This document shows, piece by piece, positions 52,137 through 63,793 of a DNA stretch of 64,000 nucleotides (the stretch's first letter is position 1; every line of letters starts with the position of its first letter). The position numbers and the translations under genes were made by a program. The stretch spans positions 14,497,222 to 14,561,221 of the forward strand of contig OZ037766.1 in assembly GCA_964035545.1 (NCBI GenBank), read 5' to 3'. This DNA is from Bugula neritina. Its lineage: Eukaryota; Bryozoa; Gymnolaemata; Cheilostomatida; Bugulidae. Under the pieces are notes generated by a model that was not told the origin of the DNA, searched no databases, and saw only the letters and a program-made list of their open reading frames with translations.

Positions 52137-53155
52137 ATGAATGAATTTGCTCAAGTAAATGCAGAAGATTTTGATGGCCAGCAAAATGTATCATACAATA
52201 TTAAAGATCTAAAAAAAGAAGAAGAAATACTCTCAAGTCTCTACACCAAGGTATATGCTTTTTGCCAATTAAGCTAACATTGTTGACCCAATCAATACTG
52301 CATTGTTCAAGTGATAGATGTTTTGGGCATTAGAAGGTCTTTAAATGTTTTTGCAGTGAATTGTTATCAAAGTTTCTGATTTTAATAGATGAAAGACCAA
52401 CTTCATAAACTAGAAGTAGAAGAATTAGAGCTTAAACAAAAAATTCGTAGAAAAGAACTGAAAGAGACCACAGCTGAGTTGTTTCCACCACCCCCACCTG
52501 CCCCAGAACCTTCTAAAACTGAACAAAGCAAACGGTCAACTAAAGGTGGCAAGTTTGTTTTGTCCTGCATCAACTAGTTTCATCAATTTGAGCACCAGCA
52601 ACATTTTATGAATTCAGCTCAATGACATTTAAAAAATATTTTAATTTTTGTTTTAGGAAAGTCTAAGCAAAAAAGAAAGCGTAATTATACTTCCTCATTA
52701 TCACATGATGAAGACGCGAGTGAGTTAGATGACTCTATGTCAGTAGCATCTGGTATAAGTTATCCATCACCAGCCAGCACTCTCTCTGTAAAATCAACCC
52801 CAACTCGAAAAATGCTTAAAAGTACTTGCGGCTCAAGTAAGTGCTCATTTCACAAAGAAGCAATATTCACACAGTTGAAGCAATTTTCATGACCATGTTC
52901 CATCTTAAGACTATGACAGGGTTTTCGAGTAGACCTCTTTTGTGCTTCGCAAATATATAGCTCTACTCTTCAAGTATAATACAAGTTCTTTTTCATTTTT
53001 TTACAGATTCACCCAAAAAATTTAAAGCTGCCAGAAATTTGACCATCCCGATGACTGAACCTGACAAGTTTGGTACTGAGTTGAACCTTTCTGCCCTGAA
53101 TGCATTGTCTCTGCCAGATTTTGCTCAATCGAGTGAAAGTGAAGATGAACATTGA
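52137..53155 (+). CDS. SNAPC5: snRNA-activating protein complex subunit 5
   Basis: The smallest subunit of SNAPc, which binds the proximal sequence element of snRNA promoters for Pol II and Pol III. Exons are 52137-52250, 52389-52545, 52657-52836 and 53007-53155 (phases 0, 1, 1), giving 199 residues. The family core spans residues 24-60: DLKKEEEILSSLYTK joins MKDQLHKLEVEELELKQKI, a leucine-patterned helix that pairs closely with human LRKEEETLLRL..LHDQLNRLKVEELALQ. The C-terminus ends SSESEDEH, an acidic tail like that of human SNAPC5. Between core and tail lies a polar segment with PPPPPAPEPS and a basic KQKRKR patch (possible nuclear signal), making the protein about twice the human length (98). 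The first of two overlapping ATGs is used, since the second gives an early stop. Confidence 0.75.
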
Positions 53156-54131
53156 CATTTTACTAATTTACCTACTGTAATATCTTAAGTAAAGTACAAC
53201 TATGTTCACTCAAAAGTTTGTTGTTTAATATATTGTAAATGTGTTGTAACATTTTCTATATAAATCATACATGTCTTCTGCAAAGTATTTCATAGCATAT
53301 TTTTGTATTTGTGCTATAAATTGTTACATAAGAATTTATTTTTATAAGTATTTAAAATACATGTTGATTTCAATACAATTTACCTAGCGATGTTTGGTTA
53401 CAGATCCCTCTTTTTGAAAATAGGCTTTAGTGTATAAAAGGCAAAAAACGCAAATTTACTAATAAATTTTATGCCAGCCCATTGATTAAGCTGTGTGAAG
53501 AGTAGCATGCAACAAAAGTCAGCAATAATTAGTATTTTTCAAATGGCCCAGACTCCAAAGCCTACTGAAATCGTCATCAGCATGAGCACAAAATATATTG
53601 TAAAATAAAATTGTTTGAGCAGACTGGAGGTGATAGCTAAGATGCCCATATATATGAATAATTCAATACTGCATAAATGAAGTGTGCCGGTAATTCTTCA
53701 ACAGCTCATTATTTACATTTCTACTGCAAAATATACTCACGATCTTGACAAAATTAATTCACCTCACTATGGGGAAGTTTATATGATCCATGAACAGCAC
53801 ATTTATCACAAAAAATTGAAAATCCATTTCATTGTTATGATCTTCATTAAAATGCTTACATTGATATAATCACCAAGAGTAAGAAATAATGCAGTTATTT
53901 TTGATTGCTGTGATGAAAAATGCATTTAGTTCTGCTACTCTCAACTACTGCAGTTTCTGACATTCTAGAGTGTTATGCTTCAATTTCTTTTTTGTATCTA
54001 TAACCAGCCATGTTAATTGGCTGTAAAGTGGGAAGAGTACAGAATAGAATAATTTATTATTTCTTAGCAGATGTCTGAATGTGTGTATATGTATGTTGCA
54101 TGTTACTATTGCAATTGGCCATTGTTTTTAG
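53156..54131. other. SNAPC5 3' flank; missing first exon of the MazG gene expected here or upstream
   Basis: No coding exon could be placed. The MazG gene needs an upstream exon ending in phase 2. A short ATG frame at 53542 and the frame at 53684-53869 were checked and do not fit. Confidence 0.4.
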
Positions 54132-56340
54132 AAGAGATTTGCAAAGTAAACATGCAGACAGCAAAGGGCACCTGCTTTCTACTCCACGTAATGTGCTATT
54201 GAGAATAATTAAAGATGTGGGCAAGCTTGCTGAGTTATTGTGAGTATTAATAATTAGCAAAACATACTAAATTATTGATCTTATTAGTTATTGAAAAAGT
54301 TTGTAGTTGGGTTTGGTTACTCAAAGCTGTTTGATAAAAAGCATTAGGCATAAGACTTTGCTAGTTTTCAGCTTTTAATACAATCAATTCTAAATTTGTT
54401 TTAAAGTATTATATTGGAAAAGTTTCATTATTTGTTGATGGTAATTGCATTTTGCCTGTAACTATTATTATTGATTGTAGTCAGGAGAAGAATGAAGTTA
54501 GAGATGGTGTGCCTGAATTTGCTGATACAGAGAGAGCAACTCTGAGGCTTGTGCTCAGTGATATACTGATCCATTTGACTCATTTGTCACAGAAATGTCA
54601 TGTTGATCTGTCTAGAGCAGTGCTGGACAAGTTTCATCACAATGCTGCCAAGTATCCTGCTGCCCAGGTTTATGGCTCTTCAAAGAAATACAATGAATAT
54701 CCGGAGAACAATCACAAGTATGTCTCTATTTTTAGCCGCATTTTTGCCGTTCATACTATGTTTTAATGTCTTTGTGCTAGCTCTTGTGTGAAGTACCTTA
54801 TGCTTTTATTTTAGTAGTTTTATTAGTCTATAACTCTTGATAACTAAAAAGCACTTGAAAGATCGCATTCATATGTATATGGCCAAATGTAATATTGGAG
54901 TATCTTAGTTTTATAGAGTGATACATTTCAACCAGAGTTGCTACAACAGATATGTGTTGGGGTGTAATACTAAAGCCATTCATAACTTGGCAAAGCAACT
55001 GTCCAAAGGATTAATACTGTAGTAATGGTTTATAGAGGATATCACATTCCTCGAGTTCTTAATGAGTCGAAGCTGTTGTAATTAGCTCTATTGTTTATGT
55101 ATAGGAGAAGGGGGCTATTTATAGGAATGTTGTTGTCAATAGATTGACACTTTTTTGTTTTGTTTTTTATTATATGTTTTAGTGTTTTTATGTATATAAT
55201 AAAAGTATCATGTTGATAGTTGAGCACCGGTGTGTTGGCGTTTACAGTTCAGAGCAGTTTCTTATTTACTACAAGAATTTGAAGTTTACTTGAATTCTAT
55301 TATAGGTCTTCTGTGGAGAGTGTGTTGAGTAATGAAAATGGCAGAGGAGATCTCGTGGACAACTTTAATGGATTACATGGACAGATTTTTAAGTTCAAGA
55401 GTAATCTCGATATTGACCGCATGTAAGTGTTAGTTGTACAAAGTTGCTTACATTCTACCCATTAACATATGTGTTTAGGTTCCAAAATTATGTTTTATAC
55501 CTACTCCTGGATCATACAATAATATTCTATTCAACTTCTTGTCTCGCTGACTTTGAATTTTACAGTAACCATTAATCAAGTGCTTTTTGTTTCTATCATA
55601 GAAGGGAGATACAGAGCAAGTTTGTTGCTGATCGTAACTGGCATCAATTTCACACTCCTCGCAATGTGCTGTTTGCTATGACTGGAGAAGTGGGCGAGCT
55701 TTCCGAATTGTTGTAAGTGACCGATATTTTCTTTCTAATGTCCATTAATGCTTCACCTTTTATGTCATAAGTAATAAGGCAATAGTTAATAAGTTTTCTT
55801 TATCATCTGATTTTTAAGAACAGATTTCAGTTGAGGTATGAAGGATACCTGTTTGACTCGTATTACTAACTAATTGTGTTTAACCGTCATGCAATTGATA
55901 CATCTCTTGTTTGACCATATATATAGAAATTATCACAACATGCACGTTAAGGTCTTTTTTTAAAAAAAATAAGCTTTCATCTGATTTGTACCTTGGTGAG
56001 GGTAATTGATTTATGGTAAAAAACTTCATGAAATAATTTTTATTGTAAAACTTTCAGATCAATCAGACACTTTTAGACTTATCATCATTTGTTTCACGAT
56101 GATCAATCGAGTAATAATGGAACATTGCTAGCTAGAAATTGTAAAAACTAATCTGTAAAAAATTTTAGTCAGTGGAAAGAAAATGTAAGAGAAGGAGTGC
56201 CAGAGTTTTCTGCAAAGGAGAAGAAGAATTTGGAGCACGAGCTGAGCGATGTGTTGATATATTTGATACGTCTGTCTCAGATCTGTCATGTTGATCTGCC
56301 TCTGGCTGTACTGGACAACTTCCAGTGCAGCTCCCCTTAA
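54132..56340 (+). CDS. DCTPP1: dCTP pyrophosphatase 1-like protein with two MazG domains, first exon not found
   Basis: dCTPP1 hydrolyses dCTP and modified dCTP to the monophosphate, cleaning the nucleotide pool. Exons are 54132-54239, 54481-54717, 55306-55422, 55602-55712 and 56169-56340, all in phase. The same fold is read twice. Copy 1 has STPRNVLLRIIKDVGKLAEL, then VLSDILIHLTHLSQKCHVDL and the tail KYPAAQVYGSSKKYNEYP. A linker of about 30 residues follows. Copy 2 has HTPRNVLFAMTGEVGELSEL, then EHELSDVLIYLIRLSQICHV, and stops eight residues after AVLDN. The metal-binding acids are E,E,E,D in copy 2 but D,K,V,D in copy 1, so only copy 2 looks active. The 55306 exon has no usable start codon and its frame is open to the acceptor, which supports one fused gene. 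Two separate genes with unseen first exons remain possible. Confidence 0.85.
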
Positions 56341-56577
56341 CTGCCTCTTATCCAGACCATTCAACTCTGCAGCTACGCATCAACTTGTGATAAGACATTA
56401 TATTTTCAGTAGGATTGTTTATATTTTAGCATAATAACATAGTAACAAATCAGGTATTTTTTTGCATATAATTGTATAATTTTTAGTAAAAAAAAATTTC
56501 CAGTCAAATATTTTTACTAAGGTAAGCAGCCAGTTGCTTAGTGTTATGTAAGTTCTACAAACTTATGTTATGTACAA

Positions 56578-56583
56578 AATAAA
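56578..56583 (+). terminator. Poly(A) signal of the MazG gene
   Basis: AATAAA lies about 240 bp after the stop codon at 56340, inside the 270-bp gap to the convergent DRC10 gene. No other AATAAA lies closer to the stop. Confidence 0.6.
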
Positions 56584-56609
56584 GTCTTGAACACTGGCAC
56601 GTCTCAACG

Positions 56610-58720
56610 TTACTTCTTGCCCTTCTTTCCTTTTTTATTTTTCTGTTTAAGAGCCTTTCTGACTTTGTAAGATCTCCACACTGCTTGTATAGTTGTAGCG
56701 GCTTTTATCATTAACAACATTTCTCTCTCTGCGGTCTCTCTCTCCTCTTTAGCTTTATTCTTTGCCTCAGTGATGGTCTTATACTCTCCCTGTTTATAGA
56801 AATTATTTATTGCAACAAACTGGATGATAATGACAAAATAATCGTGGCAAAATACAATGCATAAGAGTATTATGCTCTTTCTCTCCCTTGACTAGTGCTA
56901 AAAATGCCATATTTTGTTACACACCTCGAGAGTCTTAAATCTTTCATCCAGTTCATTTAGCTGTTTCTTTTCTTCTGTATATACAGCGTCTATCTCTTCA
57001 TATTCGTCTTGCTTCTCTCCCATATCTTGATCAAACTTTTGTATCCAGTTTTCAACTTCAGTCTCAATTTTCCACTTTTTCTGCAAACAGCAACTAATTT
57101 AGAAATTTTGTACATTGCACAACAACTTTAAATGTTGCATTCTCCCAAGTCCATAATTATGTGTAGTCAAAGCAATTTGGCAATAAAAAATTATGAATAA
57201 GTTCAACTGCACTGTACATTTCTCCTAGTTTCCATATATGCTGTTGATTTATTTACAATTGCAGATTTTGAGCTTTTGTAAAAAGTTTTCCAACAAAATT
57301 TTCATCCCAAGATAATACTAGATATCTGTTCTTGTGCTTTCTATCTCGCATTGATCATAATTACCCGTCTTAAGGTTTGCTCTTCTTCTCGATGCTCAGT
57401 CGTCAGGTTGTCGTGTTTGGCTTTTAGCTCGTTCAGCTCGGCCATTAGCTTCTCCTTTTTGCCCTCACTGTTTTTGGAGTCCGCAGTTTCTTGTTTCTCA
57501 GCTTCAGTTTTAGTTCTCTTAATACCTTCTTCTGTAGCTTTTTCCAGCATGTGAAGGTCATTCTACAGTTGGATAAAGTATATTATGCTATATTCTATTT
57601 CTGATATAAAACAACATATATGGCCCATAACATATCAGGATACTGATATTTGTCCATGTCAACAAACCTGCAACTTTCGAATGACATCATTTTTTAGTCT
57701 AATATCATGGTCTTTGTCTTCATTAGCCACTTTTAACTCCTCTTCAAGTGTCTCAATAATTCCTGCATTTTGACGTTCTTGAGCCGACACCTACAACCGT
57801 CATGCACAACATGAATATGCTTTTATTTCAATTGTGAAAGTTGAAGATGTTTCCTGAATCACATTTTATGTGGCATGAAAGAATGTAGTAATAGCTATAG
57901 TATTACATTTTAGAAAGAGATATCACTCTAACTTTGATTGAAAATTCATTACAAGTACCTGTGATAGATAGCGCATCTTTTCTTTCTCCTCAAGGGGAGT
58001 CATGAGCAACTTTTCCATGAGAATATCTTTCAATTCATTTAGTTGAGTTAGAAAAAACATTCCTTCTCTTGATTTGCTGGTACCGACTTCACTTAAAATA
58101 AGATTATCAACACCAGGATTCATATTTAAGACTCTCATCAGATTTTTGATGCTAATTTGAAGCTCTAGCTCAACAAATTTTATTTGAGATGAAAGGCTCT
58201 CTAGCTGTTCATTCAATGATACAGGTGCAGAGCTGTCTGGCATTCTAAATCGTCCACTACCTCTGCTAGATAGACTTCGAGAAGGAGGGCGGGAGTCTGG
58301 TGGAGAAGGAGCTTTTTCTGTAGTTTCATCTGTTTTTGAATTTTCTTTGCTGTTTTGCAAGTTGAGATCTGTGACTTTTTGTTCTAAAGTAACAAACCTA
58401 TCATAAATTTTCTTATGATTTCCTAAACATTCAGCAACTTCTTGTCCAGTCATGCTGCAAAACTTTTCTAGATTTTTCATGATATGCGGCAAAGCAGCAA
58501 CAATGTCACATTTTTTCTTTGTGTCTTCCAAGACACACATGACACGCTGTGATTCAATAGAAGTTAACTTCTTTCTGGCTGGCTCCAAAGCTCTGAGTGG
58601 ATCTAATTTAATTTTCTGTCTTCTGGCTGCTGCTGAAGGTGTTGTCCGTATGGCTTGATATCCTAAAGGCAACTTCATTTGAAGCGTCTCCATCGGTTGA
58701 ACTTCAGTTATTGTACTCAT
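56610..58720 (-). CDS. IQCD: Dynein regulatory complex subunit 10 (IQ domain-containing protein D)
   Basis: A subunit of the nexin-dynein regulatory complex in motile cilia and flagella, also called DRC10. In gene order the exons are 57959-58720, 57668-57790, 57365-57562, 56925-57080 and 56610-56789, all in phase 0, giving 472 residues (human about 450). The N-terminal part holds [21 protein letters not shown] low-complexity insert of about 45 residues rich in Ser, Pro and Arg follows near 125-170. A long coiled coil occupies about 180-420, with [13 protein letters not shown] and [20 protein letters not shown]. An IQ motif, [14 protein letters not shown], precedes a Lys-rich tail. It runs tail to tail with the MazG gene and head to head with the two-pore channel gene. 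Confidence 0.93.
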
Positions 58721-59214
58721 GTTGATAAAGTGTTTAGCCCCGTCTAGATGTCCTGGTGTAGAAATGATATTGTTATTGTAGTTCTACTTCGTCGTTGCAG
58801 GTGCTTTGTTGATGATGACGTCATATTTCCATAGCGATAGTTTATTAGCATGCTTTGTAGTCGCTCAAAAATTCTAAAAATCAAGTGTCTATAACGTATT
58901 TTACCGGGCTGTTTAAATGTAAACAAGATGTATAGAGAGATTTAGTAAAACAACTCCCAACATAACATATTTTTGTAACTTTTGTAGTCTTAGAATATTA
59001 GAATAAATATGCCCAAACGAAAGTGGGGTGCCTTCTTCAATCTACCTGAACAAGGCTATGTACTTTAAACCCGGAGTACTTTAATCGCTTCGCTCCTCTT
59101 GCATAAGAGCGGCTGCTGCTGACCGCAGAAACCACGGGATATCGAATTAGACATTAGCTTATATATTTCTAAGCTTTTCAACCTGTATTTTACAGAATTC
59201 TCTTGAATCGTAGC
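58721..59214. other. DRC10 upstream region
   Basis: Presumably the promoter side of DRC10. Between about 59005 and 59150 the base composition is less AT-rich (GCTTCGCTCCTCTTGC, GCGGCTGCTGCTGACCGC) and includes a short plus-strand ATG frame of 19 codons. This could be 5' UTR or promoter sequence of either divergent gene. Confidence 0.4.
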
Positions 59215-59965
59215 ACTTGAACTTCACAGTCTAAGTCACACTTACGGTTAGTGTTACAGTGTCAGTGTGAGTGACTCGGTGACAACGACTAACTCTAAAA
59301 GTACGGTTAAAGCCAAAGGCGATGCTCATGGTCGTACTCAATGACAATCTGAATCACAATGTCATAGTCATAGTGAGTATAAATTAATAATTGTTAACAA
59401 TATTATTATTAATGCTAATAGTAGTACTAAAAGTAAATCTAATACTAATAGTTACGCTTACAGTGACTGTGATCTGCGTAGCACTAGCAGTAGTGCACTA
59501 GTCATAGTGGAATGACTAGTGAGTATGAATAATCATAATGATAATGATCATGATGAATGAGGGATGTAAATGTGTAAACCATATTTATTGTATTCATAAT
59601 TATATAATTTATTACCATTTATATTATATTTGATGATATTAGTATTAATATAAGCATAACTTAACTATAGCTATAACAATCTTGGTATACTTATACTTAT
59701 AGGCATGGGTATAAATTAAAGATTGGCAGTGCTCACTAACTCTAAGACCTAAGTAGTCAGTATCAGCTTTAAGATTAAACGATTTATTCATTTCGAAATG
59801 TTAAACTTGCAGACTGCAAGACTAATCACTCACTTGAAAACTCTGACTCACCCTAACTAAAAGTAAATGCTAATGTGAGTGCAACACTTATAGTAGGTTT
59901 ACCTAATACTTATAATCACACTACTGTGTGCTCTGAAAATTTATTATAGAAATTATAATTAGTTC
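59215..59965. repeat. Degenerate simple-sequence island between divergent DRC10 and two-pore channel genes
   Basis: Words such as AGTGTCAGTGTGAGTGACTC and TAATAGTAGTACTAAAAGTA, with C/G switching at fixed positions. It ends about 125 bp upstream of the channel gene start codon and begins about 500 bp from that of DRC10. Confidence 0.75.
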
Positions 59966-60088
59966 GTTGAAGCTAATGAGTAATGTAAATGACTGAGTCT
60001 AATGACTGTTGTCCAAATTTTTAGGTCAGGGTTACTCGATGATGTCCAGCAGCTTCGAAAATTGTCATAATTTAACCAAGTAACTCCT

Positions 60089-63000
60089 ATGGATTCGAAT
60101 GACAATTATGATACTTCATTACTTGTCAAACCACCAAGATCCTACTCAAATGGTAAAATTATCAATTTACAATTGAATTTAAATATTGACCAAAAAACTT
60201 AATTTTCAATATAAATATGATTTTGAATATGTTTCTTGTCTATGATAAATATTTAAATTAAGCTGAGGTTTGAATGGTAGTATTGCAGTAGCTTTCATTA
60301 AGATTCTTAAATTTTTTAATGCGTGTTGATCATTTAACTGTATCCAAATAAACATTTGTGAAGATCAATATGATGTACAGGAGAACAGAATAAGAGATTA
60401 AAACTATTACTTACCAACAGTCAAATTGAAACATTATGATGTTTTTATAAACTTGCTATGTTGCATTTACCTCTTAGAGACTTTAACTGTAACACTATCA
60501 TTTATAATAATCTCCTGAAGCTGAAATACAAATTGATCAATATTTTCTCTTTATAATCAACTGTGCTCTGGCTAGGTTACTAAAATGTATTCAGATGAAA
60601 TCTCAACTTATTAAACAAAAATTGAAGATTTTTTATTTTAACTTTAAAAAATTTTGGAAGCAGATTTTCAGATTTGTAATCCTATTACAAACTAGTTGAT
60701 GAATTTAGAGAGTTAAATATTTTGCAGTTGGTGATGATCAAGTCATCGAGGCTGGCAACATTGCAAGCAGCTCCTCACAGAGTCTTCAACATCTGTGGGG
60801 TGGGCAAGGCAATGACTTGAGTTACACACTCAGTCATCAAAGGAATAAAGAGCGATGGTTAATGAACTATCAGGAAGCTACAATATATTTAGAAGAAGGA
60901 GAAAATAATGAAAAATTTGATACTCATCCTAAAAGTCAAGCTGATGTTCCAGCTTATCTTATTGGTATTTTTAATTTGGTTTAGTAATAATGGTTATGTT
61001 TTTAAAGGTGCCATAATTATTCCAAGTTGACTGGTTATTTCTGCAGTGATAATGATAAAGTAGTCAACAAGCTGCTCTGTAAAAGTAGCTTTAAAATAGA
61101 AACTCACAAACAAGTAAAAATATGCCACACTTTGACTTATCTATAACCTTGTGATAATTAAATAATTTGAAAATGTTTAAAACTTCTGTGAGAGTTGAGG
61201 TTTCCTGACTTTTAGCCCGTTGAAAGGTTTCAGAGTGAGTTACTTGATTAAGTATTGTATACCGCAATGCTATATAATATGTATAAACAAACATTGCAGC
61301 ATATATGGGGGTCATTATTTTACCATTGTTTGTGGCTAAAATATTTATAAGGTTAAAAGCTCTATTATAAACACCTAAATTGCATTTTAAAACAAGTTTT
61401 ACATTTTATAACTATCAAGCCCTTGGATTTTTTTTGAGGGGTAGAGCACAACTGCTTCATCTTGAGCCACTGTTACTAGTTGCTGTTTTGAAAGAACAAA
61501 TTACTAACTATTCATTATTATAGCCATTTGCATAATATAAGGTAATAATTTACTGCATGTCATTTGGCTAAAATTGGTAATCCTAAAATCCTGTTTCTAA
61601 TTTTGTTATGATAGATTTTTGCTCTAGCGGTGTTATTATTAGCAAACTTTAATTCTCTATCTACATATAGGCCTATGTATAACTGGCCAAACATTTGATG
61701 GCTGAAGAACTTTATAAGCAATTTGTGATTATATAGATGGTACTTTTGTCTTGTAGCTCATCACCCCTTCTTTCATGTGGTGGACATACTTGCCTCTCTG
61801 CTGTTACTTTCCCTGGCAGTTATAGAAAAACCAGCAGTCAACCATATACAAGTTCCTATCTATGTAATTATTCATTTTCCAGCTTTTCCTGTCATTAGAT
61901 TTTTTCTATACTACAATAACCGCCTACCACAATGTCTTCAATGCCTTTTCTGCTTTTCTGATATGAACACATTATTAATTTAATTAACAAATGGCTGTTT
62001 TACATCAGTTTCGAAAGTGGTTAACTACAGTGCAACTTTTTATGAGTTCTTTATCTTCTAGTATTTGCTACAATTTTAGATACACGCATCCCTAGAGCTG
62101 CTAGGAATAACTATTCTCACAATAGATCTCATTGTTAAAGTAAGATGGCAGGGAATTCAAACGTTTCTCACTCACAAGCGTACTCTTCTGAAAGTAAGAA
62201 GATTTCAGTAATATTTTCTTTCAAATTTTAAAACATGCCTCCCAAACTAGTCTATTAGTCTTTTGTATTTCTAATATAAAGTCAGCTTTTGTGTTGTGCA
62301 ATTATTAGACAATCATTTAGTCATCACGTCATTTAAAATGTGGTCAAAGTATTTTTATACATTTGTTCTAGTTTTCATGCTTTTTTAGAGAAATGCTTTT
62401 ATGATAAATTCAGGACTTTTATAGAAAACTTTAAAATGAGTTTCTTTAACATCTCATTGTTTATTATACCTGTGGAGAACTATTTGTTGTCTCTTCTACA
62501 TGGTTTTAGTTATTTTTGATATAAAAATACTTTAATTATATTAATCCAATGGATTTAGTAGATATAAGAATGAAACTTATTTTCAACTAGTTTGCATTCA
62601 ATGTTGAATTAATTTTATTACAAACACAAGTTGTTAAATTTGAAAAATCTTTACCAAAATTATTTTCAATTAGCACGAAAGTGGTTCAAAGGTCACTTGC
62701 TGTCATAAAGTTTGTCGAATGTGCAACTCCTGTAGCTTACATTTTATAAGACATTGAGATTTTTTTTTCCAATTGCTTAAAATTATACTTTATATCGATT
62801 TAGAGATATTTGGGATAACTGTAGACATCACTTCAGCGATTTTCAACTGATAGAATCAGTTTCATATCCCCTGGCCATACCTTGTGAGATGGCTGACACA
62901 TGTTATCAACTATTTAAGATTATTCTTGTCTTTGTTTCTAGGGAACTATGATTGATAGCAGATATATGTAGTTCACCATAACATTTTCCCTTCTAATTAA

Positions 63001-63793
63001 AGCCCTGACTGAGCGAAATGTTCAAAGATTGATGGGGTCTAAGCTTGCTATTAGCTTTGTTGTTGTGTCATATTTGATCATAAAGCTAAGCGTTATCTTG
63101 CTAGCAGGATTTTGACGATACTACTTGCTGATAACTTATGTTATATATTATATCGTATCAGCTCATTTGGTAGGCTACAGGTAAAACTGAAGATACCATT
63201 TTTCGTAACTGGATATTAAGCTCTGCATTAAACTATAATCTGCACAGTATCATTTGTCTCAATTCAATGATTGGGTTTATTTGTGGCTAATTTTAACATC
63301 TGGCATCCGGCAACATGCTATACTTAGCCAAATTTATAACAGGATGCTGGTCGGCAAAGGCACACGTTTAATAGTTAATTGTTACTTTTTCAATAACTCA
63401 TGTGGGTATATAACTTTGCCATTTCTCTAAGAACCCATGCTGGAAAAGTTTTTTTTAAATTGGGTCAAGGACTTGTTTTCTGTTGTGACAAAGGAACAAT
63501 TATGACTGAATGCCCTTCCTAACACCACCGATGGCCTTTACTGGGATTTAAATCACTGATCTGGTGTTGGCCAAGCCAGTGCTTTAACCACTACACCATG
63601 GCTGCCCCATCAAAACTTTGACATATACAGAATGTATTACACCTCTGTTGCTGTGTTTCTAGTGTCTTTTGCTATTGGTGATGGTGTCTGAAGCCATAAC
63701 TGTGATTTTAAGAGAGAGGAACCATTTCAGGGTGACCCGAGCTCTGCGCCCCTTGTTCCTTCTCGACACTTACTACTGTCGTGGAATACGGAG
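60089..63793 (+). CDS. TPCN1: Two-pore channel (TPC1/TPC3-like), 5' part, runs off the window
   Basis: A cation channel of endosomes and lysosomes (TPC3 forms also act at the plasma membrane) with two six-helix repeats. Exons seen are 60089-60152, 60728-60964, 61757-61863, 62080-62193 and 63663-63793, phases 1, 1, 0, 0, leaving in phase 2. The cytosolic N-terminus contains [20 protein letters not shown], a close match to the segment before S1 in TPC1. S1 is [18 protein letters not shown]2 follows in the [20 protein letters not shown] exon, ending [11 protein letters not shown]3 and the start of S4 are [15 protein letters not shown] and [20 protein letters not shown], with spaced arginines. 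About 218 residues are present of an expected 800 or so. Choice between TPC1 and TPC3 needs the rest of the gene. Confidence 0.9.
63476..63610 (-). mobile_element. tRNA-derived SINE, copy D, in an intron of the two-pore channel gene
   Basis: The best-preserved copy. On the minus strand it begins GGGGCAGCCATGGTGTAGTG (A-box region) with GTGATTTAAATCCCAG as the B-box region. It continues with AAGGCCATCGGTGGTGTTAG and GGGCATTCAGTCATAATTGT. It lies about 50 bp upstream of the exon at 63663. Confidence 0.85.

Noticed and set aside
53684-53869. First exon of the MazG gene
   Set aside because: The frame has no MazG-like sequence and no donor in phase 2 that would join 54132.
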